A DNA stretch of 64,000 nt, taken from Zea mays. Lineage: Eukaryota; Streptophyta; Magnoliopsida; Poales; Poaceae. The stretch spans positions 116,763,898-116,827,897 of the forward strand of contig NC_050105.1 of the NCBI RefSeq assembly GCF_902167145.1, read 5' to 3'. Below the pieces are notes generated by a model that searched no databases, was not told the DNA's origin, and saw only the letters and a list, made by a program, of their open reading frames with translations. Every line of letters begins with the position of its first letter. The stretch's first letter is position 1. Both the position numbers and the translations under genes were made by a program. This document shows, piece after piece, positions 22,895 through 33,617 of this stretch.

Positions 22895-24248
22895 TGTCAG
22901 CGTTTCGGACCCGGGGGACCCTCAACCGAGTTGACCAGTGAATTTATCGCTGTGTGCCCCTGCCCAGATGGGTTGGCGCAAGATGGAACACAAGGGGGGA
23001 ACACGGCTTGTATTATCTCGCACCGGGGGTGCTCGTAGTAGGGGTTACAAGCGTCGCGCGAGAGAGAGAACGAGCATGTTCGTTAGCTCGTTCCCCCGCG
23101 CGACCGCCCCCCCGCAGGAAGGCTCTGGACCTCCTTTTTATAGATGCAAGGAGAGGGTCCAGATGTACAATGGGGGGTGTAGCTATGCGCTAACGTGTCT
23201 CGCAGAGAAGTGCCTGAGCCCTGTGTACATGCCAACGTGGCTGTCGGAGAAGTGCTTGAGCCCTGTGTACGCGATAACGTGGCCGTCGGAGAAGCGCCTG
23301 AGCCCTGTAGAAGCATAGCTGGCGGTGCGGCTGGGATCCTGCTGACGTCTCCTTGCTTCCGTAGGGGGCTGAGAACCACCTACGTCATGGACGCACGCGG
23401 GGAGCCATCATTACCTGTTACCGGGGCGAGCCAGATGGGACGCCGGTCTTGTTCCCTCGTAGCCTGAGCTAGCTAGGGGTAGGGTAATGATGTATCCCCT
23501 GTGGCGCGGTCGGTCCGAGCCCAAGGTCGGGCGAGGCGGAGACTTCTCCCGAGGCTGAAGTTGAGGCCGAGTCTTGGGGTCGGGCGAGGCGGAGACCTCC
23601 TCCCGAGGCCGAGGCAAAGACCGAGTCTTGGGGTCGGGCGAGGCGGAGACCTCCCCCGAGGCCGAGGCTGAGGCTGAGTCTTGGGGTCGGGCGAGGCGGA
23701 GACCTCCTCCTGAGGCCGAGGCCTAAGGTCGGGCAAGGCGGAGCTTCCTGTTGCGCCCGAGGCTGAACTCGGCTGTTGTCAGCCTTACCCGGGTGGTTGG
23801 CACAGCAGTCGAAGCGGGGCGAGCGACGCTGTTTTCCTGTCAGGTCGGTCAGTGAAAGGGCGAAGTGACTGCGGTCACTTCGACCTTGCCGACTGAGGCA
23901 CGCGTGTTAGGATAAGGTGCCAGGCGATCTTTGCATTGAATGCGCCTGCGATACGGTCGGTTGGTAAGGCAATTTGGCCAAGGTTGCTTCACGACGAAGC
24001 CTGCCCGAGCAGGGCTTCGGGCGAGCTGAGGGTGCGCCCACTGCCTAAGGAGGCCCTCGGGCGAGGCGTGAATTCGTCCGGGACTACTGTTCCCGCCCGA
24101 GGCCGGGCTCGGGCGAGGCGAGGTTGCGTCCCTTGGTAGACGAGGCCTTGTCCTGAATCGTGCCCATCAGTCTTTGAAGTTTGTGCTGAGGGTGCTCACC
24201 AGCCGTGTTTAGAAGTGTTGGGTGTACCCCTAATTATGGTACCCGACA
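22895..24248 (-). repeat. 5' LTR of the Tat-type gypsy element
   Basis: The partner of 11492-12865; ends TGTCAGCG and ACCCGACA. It contains the same 54-bp-type tandem units at about 23520-23720, with fewer or shorter copies and only a short C-run near 23105. A minus-strand TATA box (CTATAAAAAGG) lies near 23132-23142 and would drive leftward transcription of gag-pol. Confidence 0.95.
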
Positions 24249-24253
24249 GGTCG

Positions 24254-26033
24254 CAATGCGCACGATGGCGATTGGTGATGTGCGACCACAGGAACAACAT
24301 GAACAAGATCAGCCATCTTCCTCAACAATGGTGCATTCTCCAACTCAAGACGGTGAACAGGTACCTCAAGAAGAGGGACAGGATCAAGGGGGAGCACAAG
24401 AAGAACAAGTGATGGAGGAAGAAGCACCACGTGCCCCTCCAACTCAAGTCCGAGCAACGATCCAACGACATCACCCCGTTGACCAGATTCTGGGTGACAT
24501 AAGCAAGAGAGTAACTACTCGCTCAAGATTAGCTAACTTTTGTGAGCATTACTCGTTTGTCTCTTCTATTGAGCCTTTCAGGGTAGAAGAGGCCTTGCAG
24601 GATCCGGATTGGGTGTTAGCCATGCAGGAAGAGCTCAACAACTTCAAGAGAAATGAAGTTTGGAGTCTGGTGCCACGTCCAAAGCAAAATGTTGTGGGAA
24701 CCAAGTGGGTATTCCGCAACAAGCAAGACAAGCACGGGGTGGTGACAAGAAACAAGGCTCGACTTCTGGCAAAAGGTTATGCCCAAGTGGCAGGTTTGGA
24801 TTTCGAGGAGACTTTTGCTCCTGTGGCTAGGCTAGAGTCTATTCGAATTCTATTAGCCTATGCCACTCACCACTCTTTCAGGCTATTTCAAATGGATGTG
24901 AAGAGCACTTTCCTCAATGGGCAAATAAAGGAGGAGGTATACGTGGAACAACCCCCTGGCTTTGAGGATCACAGGTACCCCGACCATGTGTTCAAGCTCT
25001 CTAAGGCGCTCTATGGACTTAAGCAAGCCCCAAGAGCATGGTATGAATGCCTTAGAGATTTCTTAATTGCTAATGCCTTCAAGGTTGGGAAAGCCGATCC
25101 CACTCTTTTTACAAAGACTTGTGATGGTGTTCTTTTTGTGTGCCAAATTTATGTCGATGACATAATATTTAGTTCTACTAATCAAAAGTCTTGTGAGTAG
25201 TTTAGCAGGGTGATGACACAAAAGTTCGAGATGTCGATGATGGGCGAGTTGACCTACTTTCTTGGGTTCCAAGTGAAGCAACTCAAGGACGGCACCTTCA
25301 TCTCCCAAACGAAATACACACAAGATCTTCTCAAGCGGTTTGGGATGAAGGACACCAAGCCCGCGAAGACACCTATGGGAACCAACGGGCATGTCGGTCT
25401 ATGATAGGTTCATTGCTTTATTTATGTGCTAGTAGACCGGACATTATGCTAAGTGTATGCATGTGTGCTAGATATCAATCCGACCCCAAGGAATGTCACC
25501 TTGTGGCCGTTAAGCGAATTCTTAGATATTTAGTTTCTACGCCTTGCTTCGGGATCTGGTATCCGAGGGGGTCTACCTTTGACTTGATTGGATACTCAGA
25601 CTCCGATTATGCCGGGTGCAAGGTTGATAGGAAGAGCACATCAGGGACGTGCCAATTTTTCTAGGAAGGTCCCTAGTGTCCTGGAGTTCATAGAAACAAA
25701 CATCTTTTGCCCTATCCACCGCTGAGGCCGAGTATGTTGCCGCAGGACAGTGTTGCGCGCAACTACTTTGGATGAGGCAAACCCTCCGGGATTTTGGCTA
25801 CAATCTGAGCAAAGTCCCACTCCTATGTGACAATGAGAGTGCAATCCACATGGCGGATAATCCTGTTGAACATAGCCGCACTAAGCACATAGACATCCGG
25901 CATCACTTCCTGAGAGACCACCAGCAAAAGGGAGATATCGAAGTGTACCATATTAGCACCGAGAACCAGCTAGTCGATATCTTTACCAAGCCGTTGGATG
26001 AGAAAATTTTTGCAGGTTGCGTAGTGAGCTAAA
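24254..26033 (+). pseudogene. Reverse transcriptase and RNase H of the outer copia element
   Basis: This resumes after the gypsy insertion with the linker and reverse transcriptase ([11 protein letters not shown]; catalytic Tyr-Val-Asp-Asp-Ile-Ile-Phe near 25150-25175). Breaks: TAG at 25198-25200 where the nested copy has Glu. Compared with the nested copy, 43 bases are missing at about 25396, which shifts the frame. A further change falls near 25662. RNase H motifs Asp-Ser-Asp-Tyr-Ala-Gly, Glu-Ala-Glu-Tyr, Asp-Asn-Glu-Ser-Ala and His-Ile-Asp-Ile-Arg-His-His follow to about 26030. The catalytic Asp pair survives, but no complete enzyme can be made. Confidence 0.9.
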
Positions 26034-26845
26034 TGTCTTAGATTCGCGTAACTTGGATTGATCTATAGCATACATGTGCTCTATGCCTTTGATCATGTTA
26101 CTTTGAAGCATTTATCGTTGTATATTTGTGGTGCTCAAGTTGTACAAGACCTCCCCGGGTCTCACAAGTCCATATGCAAATGGTGCACATATTTAGGGGG
26201 AGATATGCTACAACTTGACCCTTTGAGACTAACCTTTGTGTTTGAGTATATTACTGGATATAGTCTCAAAAGTGCTTTGAAAGGGAAAGGTGAACTTGGA
26301 CGATGCAAAGACTTCCACTGCACTCCGGTATTAGTGTACTCACTTCCAAGTTCATACTTATGCTCTCTTTGCCTTTTTGCTCTTAATTGACATTTTTGGT
26401 GAGGCAATGGGGTTAAAGGGCCAAAAATGATCCCGTTTTGGTGCTTCGTGCCAAAGGGGGAGAAATTAAGGCCAAAGCAAATGGATCAGCTACCACTTGT
26501 GAATTTCAAAAGTAATAGAGTTATAATTTTTGATTTGTCCAAAATGCTCTTATTGCAAAATTTAGTCTCTTGTGGGGGAGAATTTTGATTATGAGAAAAA
26601 GGGGGAGTTTTTGACACTTGATCAATTTCACTCTTGGATTATCTCTCTTTGTGCCCAAACAAGCGTGTTTGACTTAGAAATAGGAAAATGAATTTGATTT
26701 GCAAAAACAAACCAAGTGGTGGCAAAGAATGATCCAAATATGTCAAATCTTGTGCAAAAATGATTTGGTCCTCATTTGCATTGATGTTGAACTTATTTTG
26801 GTTGCTTTTTGAGGTGTTGGCATAAATCACCAAAAAGGGGGAGAT
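26034..26845 (+). other. Untranslated 3' internal region and polypurine tract of the outer copia element
   Basis: About 800 bases without a gene. The polypurine tract AAAAAGGGGGAGAT is at 26832-26845, directly before the 3' LTR. Similar purine blocks occur at 26453-26468 and 26598-26608. The region matches 3639-4430 of the nested element in reverse. Confidence 0.85.
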
Positions 26846-28118
26846 TGAAAGGGAAATGTGCCCTTGGGCAATTTCTATAATGTTTTGGTGATTAAGTGCC
26901 CAACACGTTTAATTAAGTTCTTCTGTGCCAAATAAACTGAGAAGTGCAAATCAAGGCAAAAGGTATGTTTCTAGACTTGGTAAATTGGTTTATGTACTAA
27001 CATGGTTATCCAAGTGCTAGAAACAATGCCTAAAGAACAAGAGAGGAAAAGGGAAGGACTTGGCTCTGTGCAGCCAAGCTTCAACTCGGTCTAGCACACC
27101 GGACTGTCTGGTGGTGCACCGAACAGTGTCCGGTGCGCCAAGCTGGTTCGCGGTGAACTCACCGCTCTCGGGATTCGACGGCGGCGTATGACTATAATTC
27201 ACCGGACTGTCCGGTGGTGCACCGGACTGTCCGGTGAGCCAACGGTCGCCAGCGCCAACGGTCGGCCGTGAAATCTGTGGGCGACGCGTGGTAGCTCCAA
27301 CGGTCGGTGGGGGGCATCGGACTGTCCGGTGTGCACCGGACAGTGTCCTGTGCGCCAATGGCCCCGGAGCTGCAACGGTCGTCTGTGCCCGATTTGGAAG
27401 GAAATCGCGCACCGGACAGGCTATAGTAGCTGTCCGGTGGCGCACCGGACTGTCCGGTGCGCCACTCGACAGAAGGCAATGATGGCCTTCCAAGTTTGTC
27501 TTCAACGGCTCCTAGCTGCCTTGGGGCTATAAAAGGGACCCCTAGGCGCAAGGAGGAGATATCTAAGCATTCACTAATCATTCTAAGACTCCCACACTCC
27601 ACCACTGCGCATTTGATCGATTGTGTTAGTGATTTGAGCTCTGTTCGAGTTGTGAACTCTCTGTGCTACGTTTCGAGCTTAAGTCTTGGCTTGTGTGCGT
27701 GTGTGTGCTATGTATTTGTGTCTTGTGTGTGTTGCTCTCTCAACCTTACTCTGTGCTTTCTTTGTGATCTCTATTGTAAGGGCGAGAGACTCCAAGTTGT
27801 GGAGATTCCTCGCAAACGGGAAAATACACTAAAGGAAAAGACCGTGGTATTCAAGTTGATCATCGGATCACTTGAAAGGGGTTGAGTGCAACCCTCGTCC
27901 ATTGGGAGGCCACAACGTGGAAGTAGGCAAGTGTTACTTGGCCGAACCACGGGATAAAATCGCGTGTCTCTTGTGATTGTTTTCTCTATGATTATTTTGT
28001 CCACAAGAACTCGCTTCAAAACTAATTAGTCGCACTAACATCTCTATAACTAAGTTTTGTGGCTATTTAGTGTTTAATTTTACAGAATCAGCTATCCACC
28101 CCCCTCTAGGTGCTCTCA
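26846..28118 (+). repeat. 3' LTR of the outer copia element
   Basis: The LTR starts TGAAAGGGAAATG and ends AGGTGCTCTCA. A TATA box, TATAAAA, is at 27528-27534. The ACCGGACTGTCCGGT-type palindromic motif is clustered at about 27100-27470, as in the nested element's LTRs, though the two LTR sets differ noticeably. Flanking sequence from 28119 (CCGAG) should be the target duplication; its partner lies outside the window. Confidence 0.93.
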
Positions 28119-28562
28119 CCGAGGCAGTCACGCCTCGCCCGAGGCCAACCTCGGGTGGGAGACACAGTCACGATTCGCCTGAGGAAAACTCCAGGCGGAA
28201 GACGCAATCATGGCTCGTGAGGCCAACCTCGGGCGGTAGATGTAGTCACGACTCACCCAATGCAGCCATGCCTCGCCCGAGGTCAACCTCAGGTCGGATA
28301 CACAGTCACGGCTCGCCCGAGGATAACCCCGAGCGGAAGACGCAATCATAGCTCATGAGGCCAACCTCGGGCGGGAGACGCAGTCACGACTTGCGAGGAC
28401 AACCTCGGGCAAGAGACACAGTCATGGATCGCGAGGCCGATCTCGGGTGGGAGATGCAGTCATGGCTCGCTCGAGGCCAACCTCGGGTGAGATACGCAGT
28501 CACGGCTCGCCGAGGCCAACCGCGGTCGGGAGACACATTCATGACTCGCCTGAGGCCAACAG
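28119..28562. repeat. GC-rich tandem array, roughly 40-bp unit
   Basis: Around eleven imperfect copies of a unit like GAGGCCAACCTCGGGCGGGA followed by GACGCAGTCACGACTCGCC. Each contains the small palindrome CCGAGG...CCTCGGG. The array adjoins the outer copia LTR, so it was probably the insertion target. Its source element is unknown to me. Confidence 0.8.
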
Positions 28563-29034
28563 TAGCAGTACATGGAGTTGTTTTATGATATTGATAATGT
28601 TTTCCACACATATTTTGCATATCATAGTGATGTTCGTCGTTCTGTATCTATGTTTCATACAAATTTTTTACTCCCATCGCAATGCATGGGCACTTACATA
28701 GTTATCAATAAACACTGTAGCAACATCTCTTTAGTCTTCGCTACCCATAGTTGTGAGGATGAAACAACATGTGGCACGATATATGCAGCGAGAAAAATGT
28801 GATAGCTCTCGAAGATTATAGTGCTTGGCCCATTTATTTTACAATAAAATATAGGATAAATATCAAAGACACACTCATGTATGGTGGGGATAAAAGTTGA
28901 GTTTTAATCCTACATAGGAAGTGGAAGGAGATGAAGCCAACTTAAATAGGTTTTCTCTTGCCATTACTTGAAAGAAAGCATGAGAGCAAGGAAGCGAAAG
29001 CCACACACACGCGTACAAGTGCACATTTCTCTTT
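28563..29034. other. AT-rich intergenic stretch
   Basis: No gene, RNA or terminal repeat that I can support. Confidence 0.6.
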
Positions 29035-29905
29035 TTCCACGTTAAGCCGTGGTTCAGGATGATTCAGACTGAATATGATGAGGCACATAAACATAAATTA
29101 TATTTATACAAAGTGAAGCTGACATATTGTATGCTTTAACAAAGATGGGGCAAGAGGAATATGATATGGTGCTTTCATTGAAAGGTGTGAAGCCATCTGT
29201 CATTGGCATGATGTGAACATTTCTCGAATCCCTGCTAAAGTCAATGTCAAAGTTATCTAGAGCCTTCCGAGCTAAACCATCACTTGGTTGTTCTCATGTA
29301 CACAATCTTTGTGCTATCTCATGCGTCTAACTATTTTCTTTAACGTAAACAAATGTTTCACCCGAGATGTAAGAGGCATGCAACGAAGTTGCTTATATGC
29401 AGTTTATGTTGTTACCACTTTGTGGTCTTCGTTTACAACCTCTATGAACCTGTATTGTCTATCTTTCAAGCATTTCTTCTCATTACTATGTTCCTTTCAA
29501 AAAACACGCAATTATGTTGGCACACATCAACCTTCTCATAATCCGTACCAAGACCTGAAGGCAAAATTCTTGATTCGTATATGTCTTTGGGTATCTTGTG
29601 ATTCGCTGGAAGGACATCACTGATCAAGTTCACTAGCTCTTTATAGCAATTGTCTAAGAATAGAAATTTGGACTTAATATACATAAGTCGGGTCACAAAA
29701 GAAAGAATTATAACTATCATGTATTCGTATAATGACTCTTTGGGAGCTTTCAAAAGGTCGAAGAACTTTTGAACATCCGGCCTAGGCAGAACCTCAAACT
29801 CTAGTTTCAAACTCTGGCGATATAGCATCAAGCATCTCATCATCCTATCATCATTCGTAGTGGCATGGTCTACCACTGCATGTTGATGTTATGACTCGCC
29901 ATTAT
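29035..29905 (-). pseudogene. CACTA transposase (TNP2/En-Spm type) remnant
   Basis: The frame 29466-29876 reads like the N-terminal part of plant CACTA TNP2 transposases: Phe-Phe-Asp-Leu-Leu-Lys, a Met-Tyr-Ile-Lys-Ser-Lys segment, Leu-Pro-Ala-Asn-His-Lys-Ile-Pro-Lys-Asp, then Gly-Leu-Gly-Thr-Asp-Tyr-Glu-Lys-Val-Asp-Val-Cys. Further similarity continues leftward in changing frames: Arg-Cys-Met-Pro-Leu-Thr-Ser-Arg (about 29370), Ala-Leu-Asp-Asn-Phe-Asp-Ile-Asp-Phe and Thr-Asp-Gly-Phe-Thr-Pro-Phe-Asn (about 29180-29270), and a last block near 29045-29085. At least three frameshifts and several stops are needed. TNP2 would bind element ends and cut. I did not identify the ends of the parent element. 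Confidence 0.72.
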
Positions 29906-30770
29906 GCACCCATATTTTATAACTTAGTGTAAAACCAAAGTGACAAAGTTCTATTGGCACTCTTCTCCTATCATAACATAGATAAACACACTTGCTTTAT
30001 GGATACCTTACAAAACCAATGATTGATAAATAGAACACACGAATGATAAATTACTGGGTCTTAACCATCCACTCATTCGAATGAGCTTCAGTCTTATTTT
30101 AACCACCATACATCCATTGATGATCATCACCCATATTTGATCCTAAAGCTAGAGATGGTTGATGATCTTTTATTGTTAGACATATTATGGTGCTACATCT
30201 ATGAGAAATGATAGGTCCTAAACTCACCAAAAAAGATAGATAGAATGTGAATTTATGATTGGCCTATAGAGTCCTAACGAGATTTTGGCCACATAAGCCT
30301 GTTGTTCTCTATGATGCACTGGAGAATAATAGGGTTGTGATGCTAGAACCTCATTTGAACTCATGTTTATCATAAATATTGTACTATCAATCGCTCCAAG
30401 AATGTCTACAAAGGGATAATTCTAAAATAGAATATCTCACATGTAAAACATACTGATCAAAACGAGTGGCACATGTGTTTTGTGAACCTATCGATATTTA
30501 ATGTTATTTAATTAAATTATTTTATACTGATATATTTTGTTTAAATACTTAGACTAATTACTACTAAAATATTCAATCTAATTAACTTAAAATTAACCAT
30601 TTAATATTTCATCATAATTAGATTTACCGATCTAATACACTAAAAGGCCATATCAATTACTAAATTAATTATATAATAATCAATGATTATTAGCTTAATA
30701 AACACAAATTTTATGAGTCCCCACAAATATTATAGTTCCATTGCGGGGGTAACTGATGATACATAGGGCT
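29906..30770. other. AT-rich intergenic stretch
   Basis: No supported feature. The sequence could be more of the CACTA element that carries the transposase remnant at 29035-29905. Confidence 0.5.
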
Positions 30771-31404
30771 CATTTGGGAGCCTCAAAACCGGTCGGTTTT
30801 CCCCTCTAAACCCGTATCGCCCAGCATCCGTGTGAGGAAAAGCCTGTGTGAGCTAGGTAGTGTTTGGAAGCCCACAAGAGGGGAAAGTGTCACTCGGGTT
30901 GGACTGGTTTTCATAGGCAGAGAAAACACGCCTCCAAAGGCCAAACACGTAGTACCCCCCAAGCCTCCAATCCCCATATCGCCTCCTTCCCTGTATCCAG
31001 ACGCCACCCTCACCCACTGCCATCGCCACCTACCTCGTCCACCCCCTCTGAGGAAGAAGACGCGAATCCGAGAAAGAATACATGGATCCGAGGGTTGACT
31101 GCTGAGGAAGAAGACGCTACTCCCGTCTCGCCTCCTCCGCTAGATCCAGCCGCCATCGTCCTCTGATCTGGTGAGCTTCCACCCTTTTGGCTTCTGTCCA
31201 TCGCCGGTGCGCGGACCTCCCTCCTCTCTTGGTCTGCCGCATGTTCATTCTACCCACACCTCCTCTGGCTTCCTATCCACCGTGGGGATGATAATATTCT
31301 CTCACTCGGGCGGTGAGGCCTATGATGAGAGGCACCGACCAAGACGCCATGTGAATTCTAGCTCATTGATGGCTTCTCTAGCTAATAGTAGCCCACTAGA
31401 CCAC
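30771..31404. other. GC-richer stretch of unknown origin
   Basis: Contains two related segments (GGGCTCATTTGGGAGCC at about 30766 and GTGTTTGGAAGCCCAC at about 30859) and a Pro/Arg-rich plus-strand frame. It could be a captured gene fragment or an old transposon; I recognise no domain. Confidence 0.35.
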
Positions 31405-31619
31405 ATCCACTACAGGAAACGCCTAAATTTTCATGGGCCGGGATATTTTCGTCGGCCGGCCCACGAAAATACGGAAGTTATTTTCGTCGGTCACGAGGCC
31501 GACGAAAATGAGGAGTATTTTCGTGGCCCGGGCCATACCGACGAAAATACGTCATTGGCCGACCACTATTTTCGTCGGCCTCACTGAGGCCGACAAAAAT
31601 AGAGGCCCTAAATCGTCCA

Positions 31620-32085
31620 CCTCGGCCTTCTCGCTCGTTTCAATCGCGCGTTTTAATCCCGCGCCGCCCTCGCCGCCCGCCCGCCCTCGCCGCGCCGCCG
31701 CACGCGCCCCACCCGCCCTCGCCGCGCCGCCGAGCCGGCCCGGCTGCCCCACGCCGCGCCCCACACCGCCCCGCCCGCCCCTGCACGCCGCACCCCTCGC
31801 CCCTGCACGCCTGCCGAGCCCCACGCCGCCCCGCCCGCCCCTCGCCGCGCCGCCGCCCGCACACCCGCCATCCGAGGCACCCTGCCCGCCCCTCGTCGCG
31901 CCGTCACCCCACCCGAGGCGCGCTGCACCGCGTCGTGACGGCCTACCTGCGCCGTGCCGCTGCCCACACGCCCGTCGCCGGTCGCGCCGTCGCCGGCCGC
32001 CCTGCCCGCCCGCCCGCTCCATCACGAAGGTCTCCCAGCTGCGTCGTCGCCCGCCTCGCCCCGCCCGCATTTTCGCCATCACGCA
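31620..32085. other. GC-rich low-complexity core of the CACTA element
   Basis: Sequence of CGCCGCC/CCGCCC type gives Pro/Ala/Arg-rich frames on both strands (for example 31433-32092). I treat them as composition artefacts. It could be a 5' leader or a captured gene segment. Confidence 0.55.
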
Positions 32086-32258
32086 AGTATAATCGCCGAG
32101 GCCCCGAGGTCATTAATTTATATTAGTCATCTTGTCGTGTTGTGATTAGTTTAACTGTTGATTGCTTTAATTCAAATTCATATTTGTCTCCGAGATATTG
32201 TTTAATGTTTAGAGTTTAGTTTTAATCATTAACCGTAGCGAACCGTATGTGTCACCCG

Positions 32259-32308
32259 TTCGGGAACGGCGAACGCCACATTGGCTTGTGAGGTTCGCCG
32301 TTCCTGAA
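32259..32308. repeat. Short hairpin, 16-bp stem
   Basis: TTCGGGAACGGCGAAC (32259-32274) pairs with GTTCGCCGTTCCTGAA (32293-32308), with one mismatch and an 18-nt loop. Confidence 0.85.
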
Positions 32309-32334
32309 TTGTCCACGTATTTTGGACAGCCTGA

Positions 32335-32526
32335 GAGTGTAGGCCGATGCTTGTGATTTGTGACATGTGCCTTACGATTGACGCGGAATTTCGGTTGTGT
32401 AACACAATTGTTCTCCAACACACCATGTTCAGGCGTGTGCTTGGAGAGCAGCGGGGTTATGCTGCCGAAATTTCGCGGTAATCGTAGGCTACACGTCACA
32501 AATCACAAGCATCGGCCTACACTCTT
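32335..32526. repeat. Long imperfect hairpin, arms of about 62 bp
   Basis: The arm 32335-32396 pairs with 32464-32526; both carry GTGTAGGCCGATGCTTGTGA or its complement. The loop itself can pair further (CTCCAACACACC with GGCGTGTGCTTGGAG). A transcript crossing it would fold into a stem of roughly 190 nt. Confidence 0.85.
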
Positions 32527-32614
32527 GGGTGGGTTTAGGGCCTTTACCTAATAGGGAGTTCACCTAAGCCACGGACGATCGTTGGTGTTCTTTGTCTTTC
32601 GTTTAGCCTTTGAA

Positions 32615-32741
32615 ATGGACGGTGATCGGAGGGTGATGTATGACGGGTGGAGAAAGGATGGGGCACATTCGAATGAATGGATGGTTGTAACAAAGGCTTT
32701 TCTTGAGCACGCTTTCAAAGATGCAACTGGTTGTCTAGTGA
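32615..32741 (+). CDS. Short transposase-associated exon in the CACTA element
   Basis: ATG at 32615 opens a 43-codon frame. The sequence Val-Met-Tyr-Asp-Gly-Trp, then Trp-Met-Val-Val-Thr-Lys-Ala-Phe-Leu-Glu-His-Ala-Phe, resembles the small N-terminal 'transposase-associated' domain found ahead of plant TNP2 transposases. The frame closes at TGA 32744-32746, but this overlaps a good splice donor (GAA followed by GTGAGT at 32742). The coding part therefore probably ends at 32741 and joined a downstream exon now missing. Similarity is from memory and short, so this is moderate support. In an autonomous relative it would be exon 1 of the transposase gene. Confidence 0.5.
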
Positions 32742-33339
32742 AGTGAGTTTGTTTATGTACTATGTATGGACTATGTATAGACTTTATTATGGATGTGATT
32801 ATGGTATTGAAACTATGTATGGACTATGGACTATTTATGTACTATGGACTATGTATATGGTATTGCTTGTGAATGTGTTTTGTGAAATCTGTATTGCTTG
32901 TGAATCTGTACATATGATATTGTGGATTATGTGTATTTCGCTGTGAATTAAAAGGTGCAGAAAAATCTGTTTTTGGGGGGGGGGGGTATTATGAATTTTC
33001 GTCGGCCTGGTCGGAGGCCGACGAAAATACATGCAGGTCGCCAGCTATTTTCGTGGGCCACCGGGGCCGACGAAAATACGGCTACTTTCGTGGGCCACCG
33101 GGGCCGACGAAAATAAAACTCTTATTTTCGTCGGCCACCGAGGCTGACGCAAATATTCAGCCGGCCACCTATTTTCGTCGGCCTTGGGGAAGCCGACGAA
33201 AATAGGTCATTTTCATCGGTACCGACAGAAATAGTTGCCTATTTTCGTCGAACTTATTTTTGGCGGCTATTTTCGTCGGTTTACGCTTATTTTCGTGGAT
33301 TTTTGGCCCACGAAAATTTAGGCGTTTCCTGTAGTGATC

Positions 33340-33617
33340 AGTGCTACTATTACTGTAACACCATGGTCAGCAACTAAGCACGCAACACCGTTGTCTTGCA
33401 TCTTGCTCCAAATTTAATAGGCGAATGCAAGTAATTTGATCCTCTAAATCAAATTATTCAAATACATGGGTTATATAGGTCACATATTTCTAGAAAATAT
33501 GCTCGTAAAACAGAAAGTATAAAAATCAGACTATCTCATCATCAGACCTGAGTTGTCTATTACAGCAATATTAATGTTTAGAATTTATGTGAGTTAGAAT
33601 TTATATGTCTATTATGT
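33340..33617. other. Spacer between two CACTA elements
   Basis: No gene. It contains a segment (AGTTAGAATTTATATG near 33591) that recurs at about 35207-35222 on the other side of the next CACTA element. Confidence 0.5.

Larger units (their letters stand above)
11492..24248 (-). mobile_element. Nested Ty3/gypsy retrotransposon, Tat lineage, 12.8 kb
   Basis: This is a complete element on the minus strand, inserted in the outer copia pol. Target duplications are GGCCG (11487-11491) and GGTCG (24249-24253), one mismatch. LTRs are 11492-12865 (3') and 22895-24248 (5'), both TGTC...GACA. The order gag-protease-RT-RNase H-second RNase H-integrase, and a long non-pol region between integrase and the 3' LTR, are Tat-lineage traits; the proteins resemble those of maize Huck- or Xilon-type elements. 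I do not commit to a family. The coding region carries at least four breaks, so the copy is defective. Confidence 0.92.
1..28118 (+). mobile_element. Outer Ty1/copia retrotransposon (Opie/Ji-like), 5' end outside the window
   Basis: The element reads left to right in three segments: 1-2366, 11287-11491 and 24249-28118. Two younger LTR elements separate them. Removing each insert and one copy of its 5-bp target duplication restores continuous similarity to the related element nested at 2367-11286. Protein order is gag, protease, integrase, reverse transcriptase, RNase H, which defines Ty1/copia. The 3' LTR starts TGAAAGGG and ends GCTCTCA, as I remember for maize Opie/Ji (SIRE/Maximus lineage). 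The 5' LTR and start of gag lie left of base 1. The coding region has several stops, frameshifts and a small deletion, so it is not autonomous. Confidence 0.9.
31408..33336 (+). mobile_element. Non-autonomous CACTA element, 1.93 kb, ATC target duplication
   Basis: Terminal inverted repeats start CACTACAGGAAACGCC and match over 32 bases with one mismatch. The 3-bp duplication ATC flanks both ends (31405-31407, 33337-33339). Subterminal regions (31430-31600 and 32998-33310) contain many copies of TATTTTCGTCGGCC in both orientations, as expected for transposase binding. The interior holds a GC-rich stretch, two hairpins (32259-32308, 32335-32526) and a short transposase-associated exon (32615-32741). 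No TNP2 catalytic domain is present, so it would need a transposase from elsewhere. Confidence 0.93.

Noticed and set aside
29466..29876. A host gene of unknown function
   Set aside because: The peptide and its frameshifted continuation follow CACTA TNP2 transposase order, so it is a transposon remnant.
31433..32092. 219-codon Pro/Arg/Ala-rich plus-strand frame, with a 176-codon frame opposite
   Set aside because: Low-complexity product of CCGCC-type sequence inside a CACTA element; frames open on both strands, no domain.
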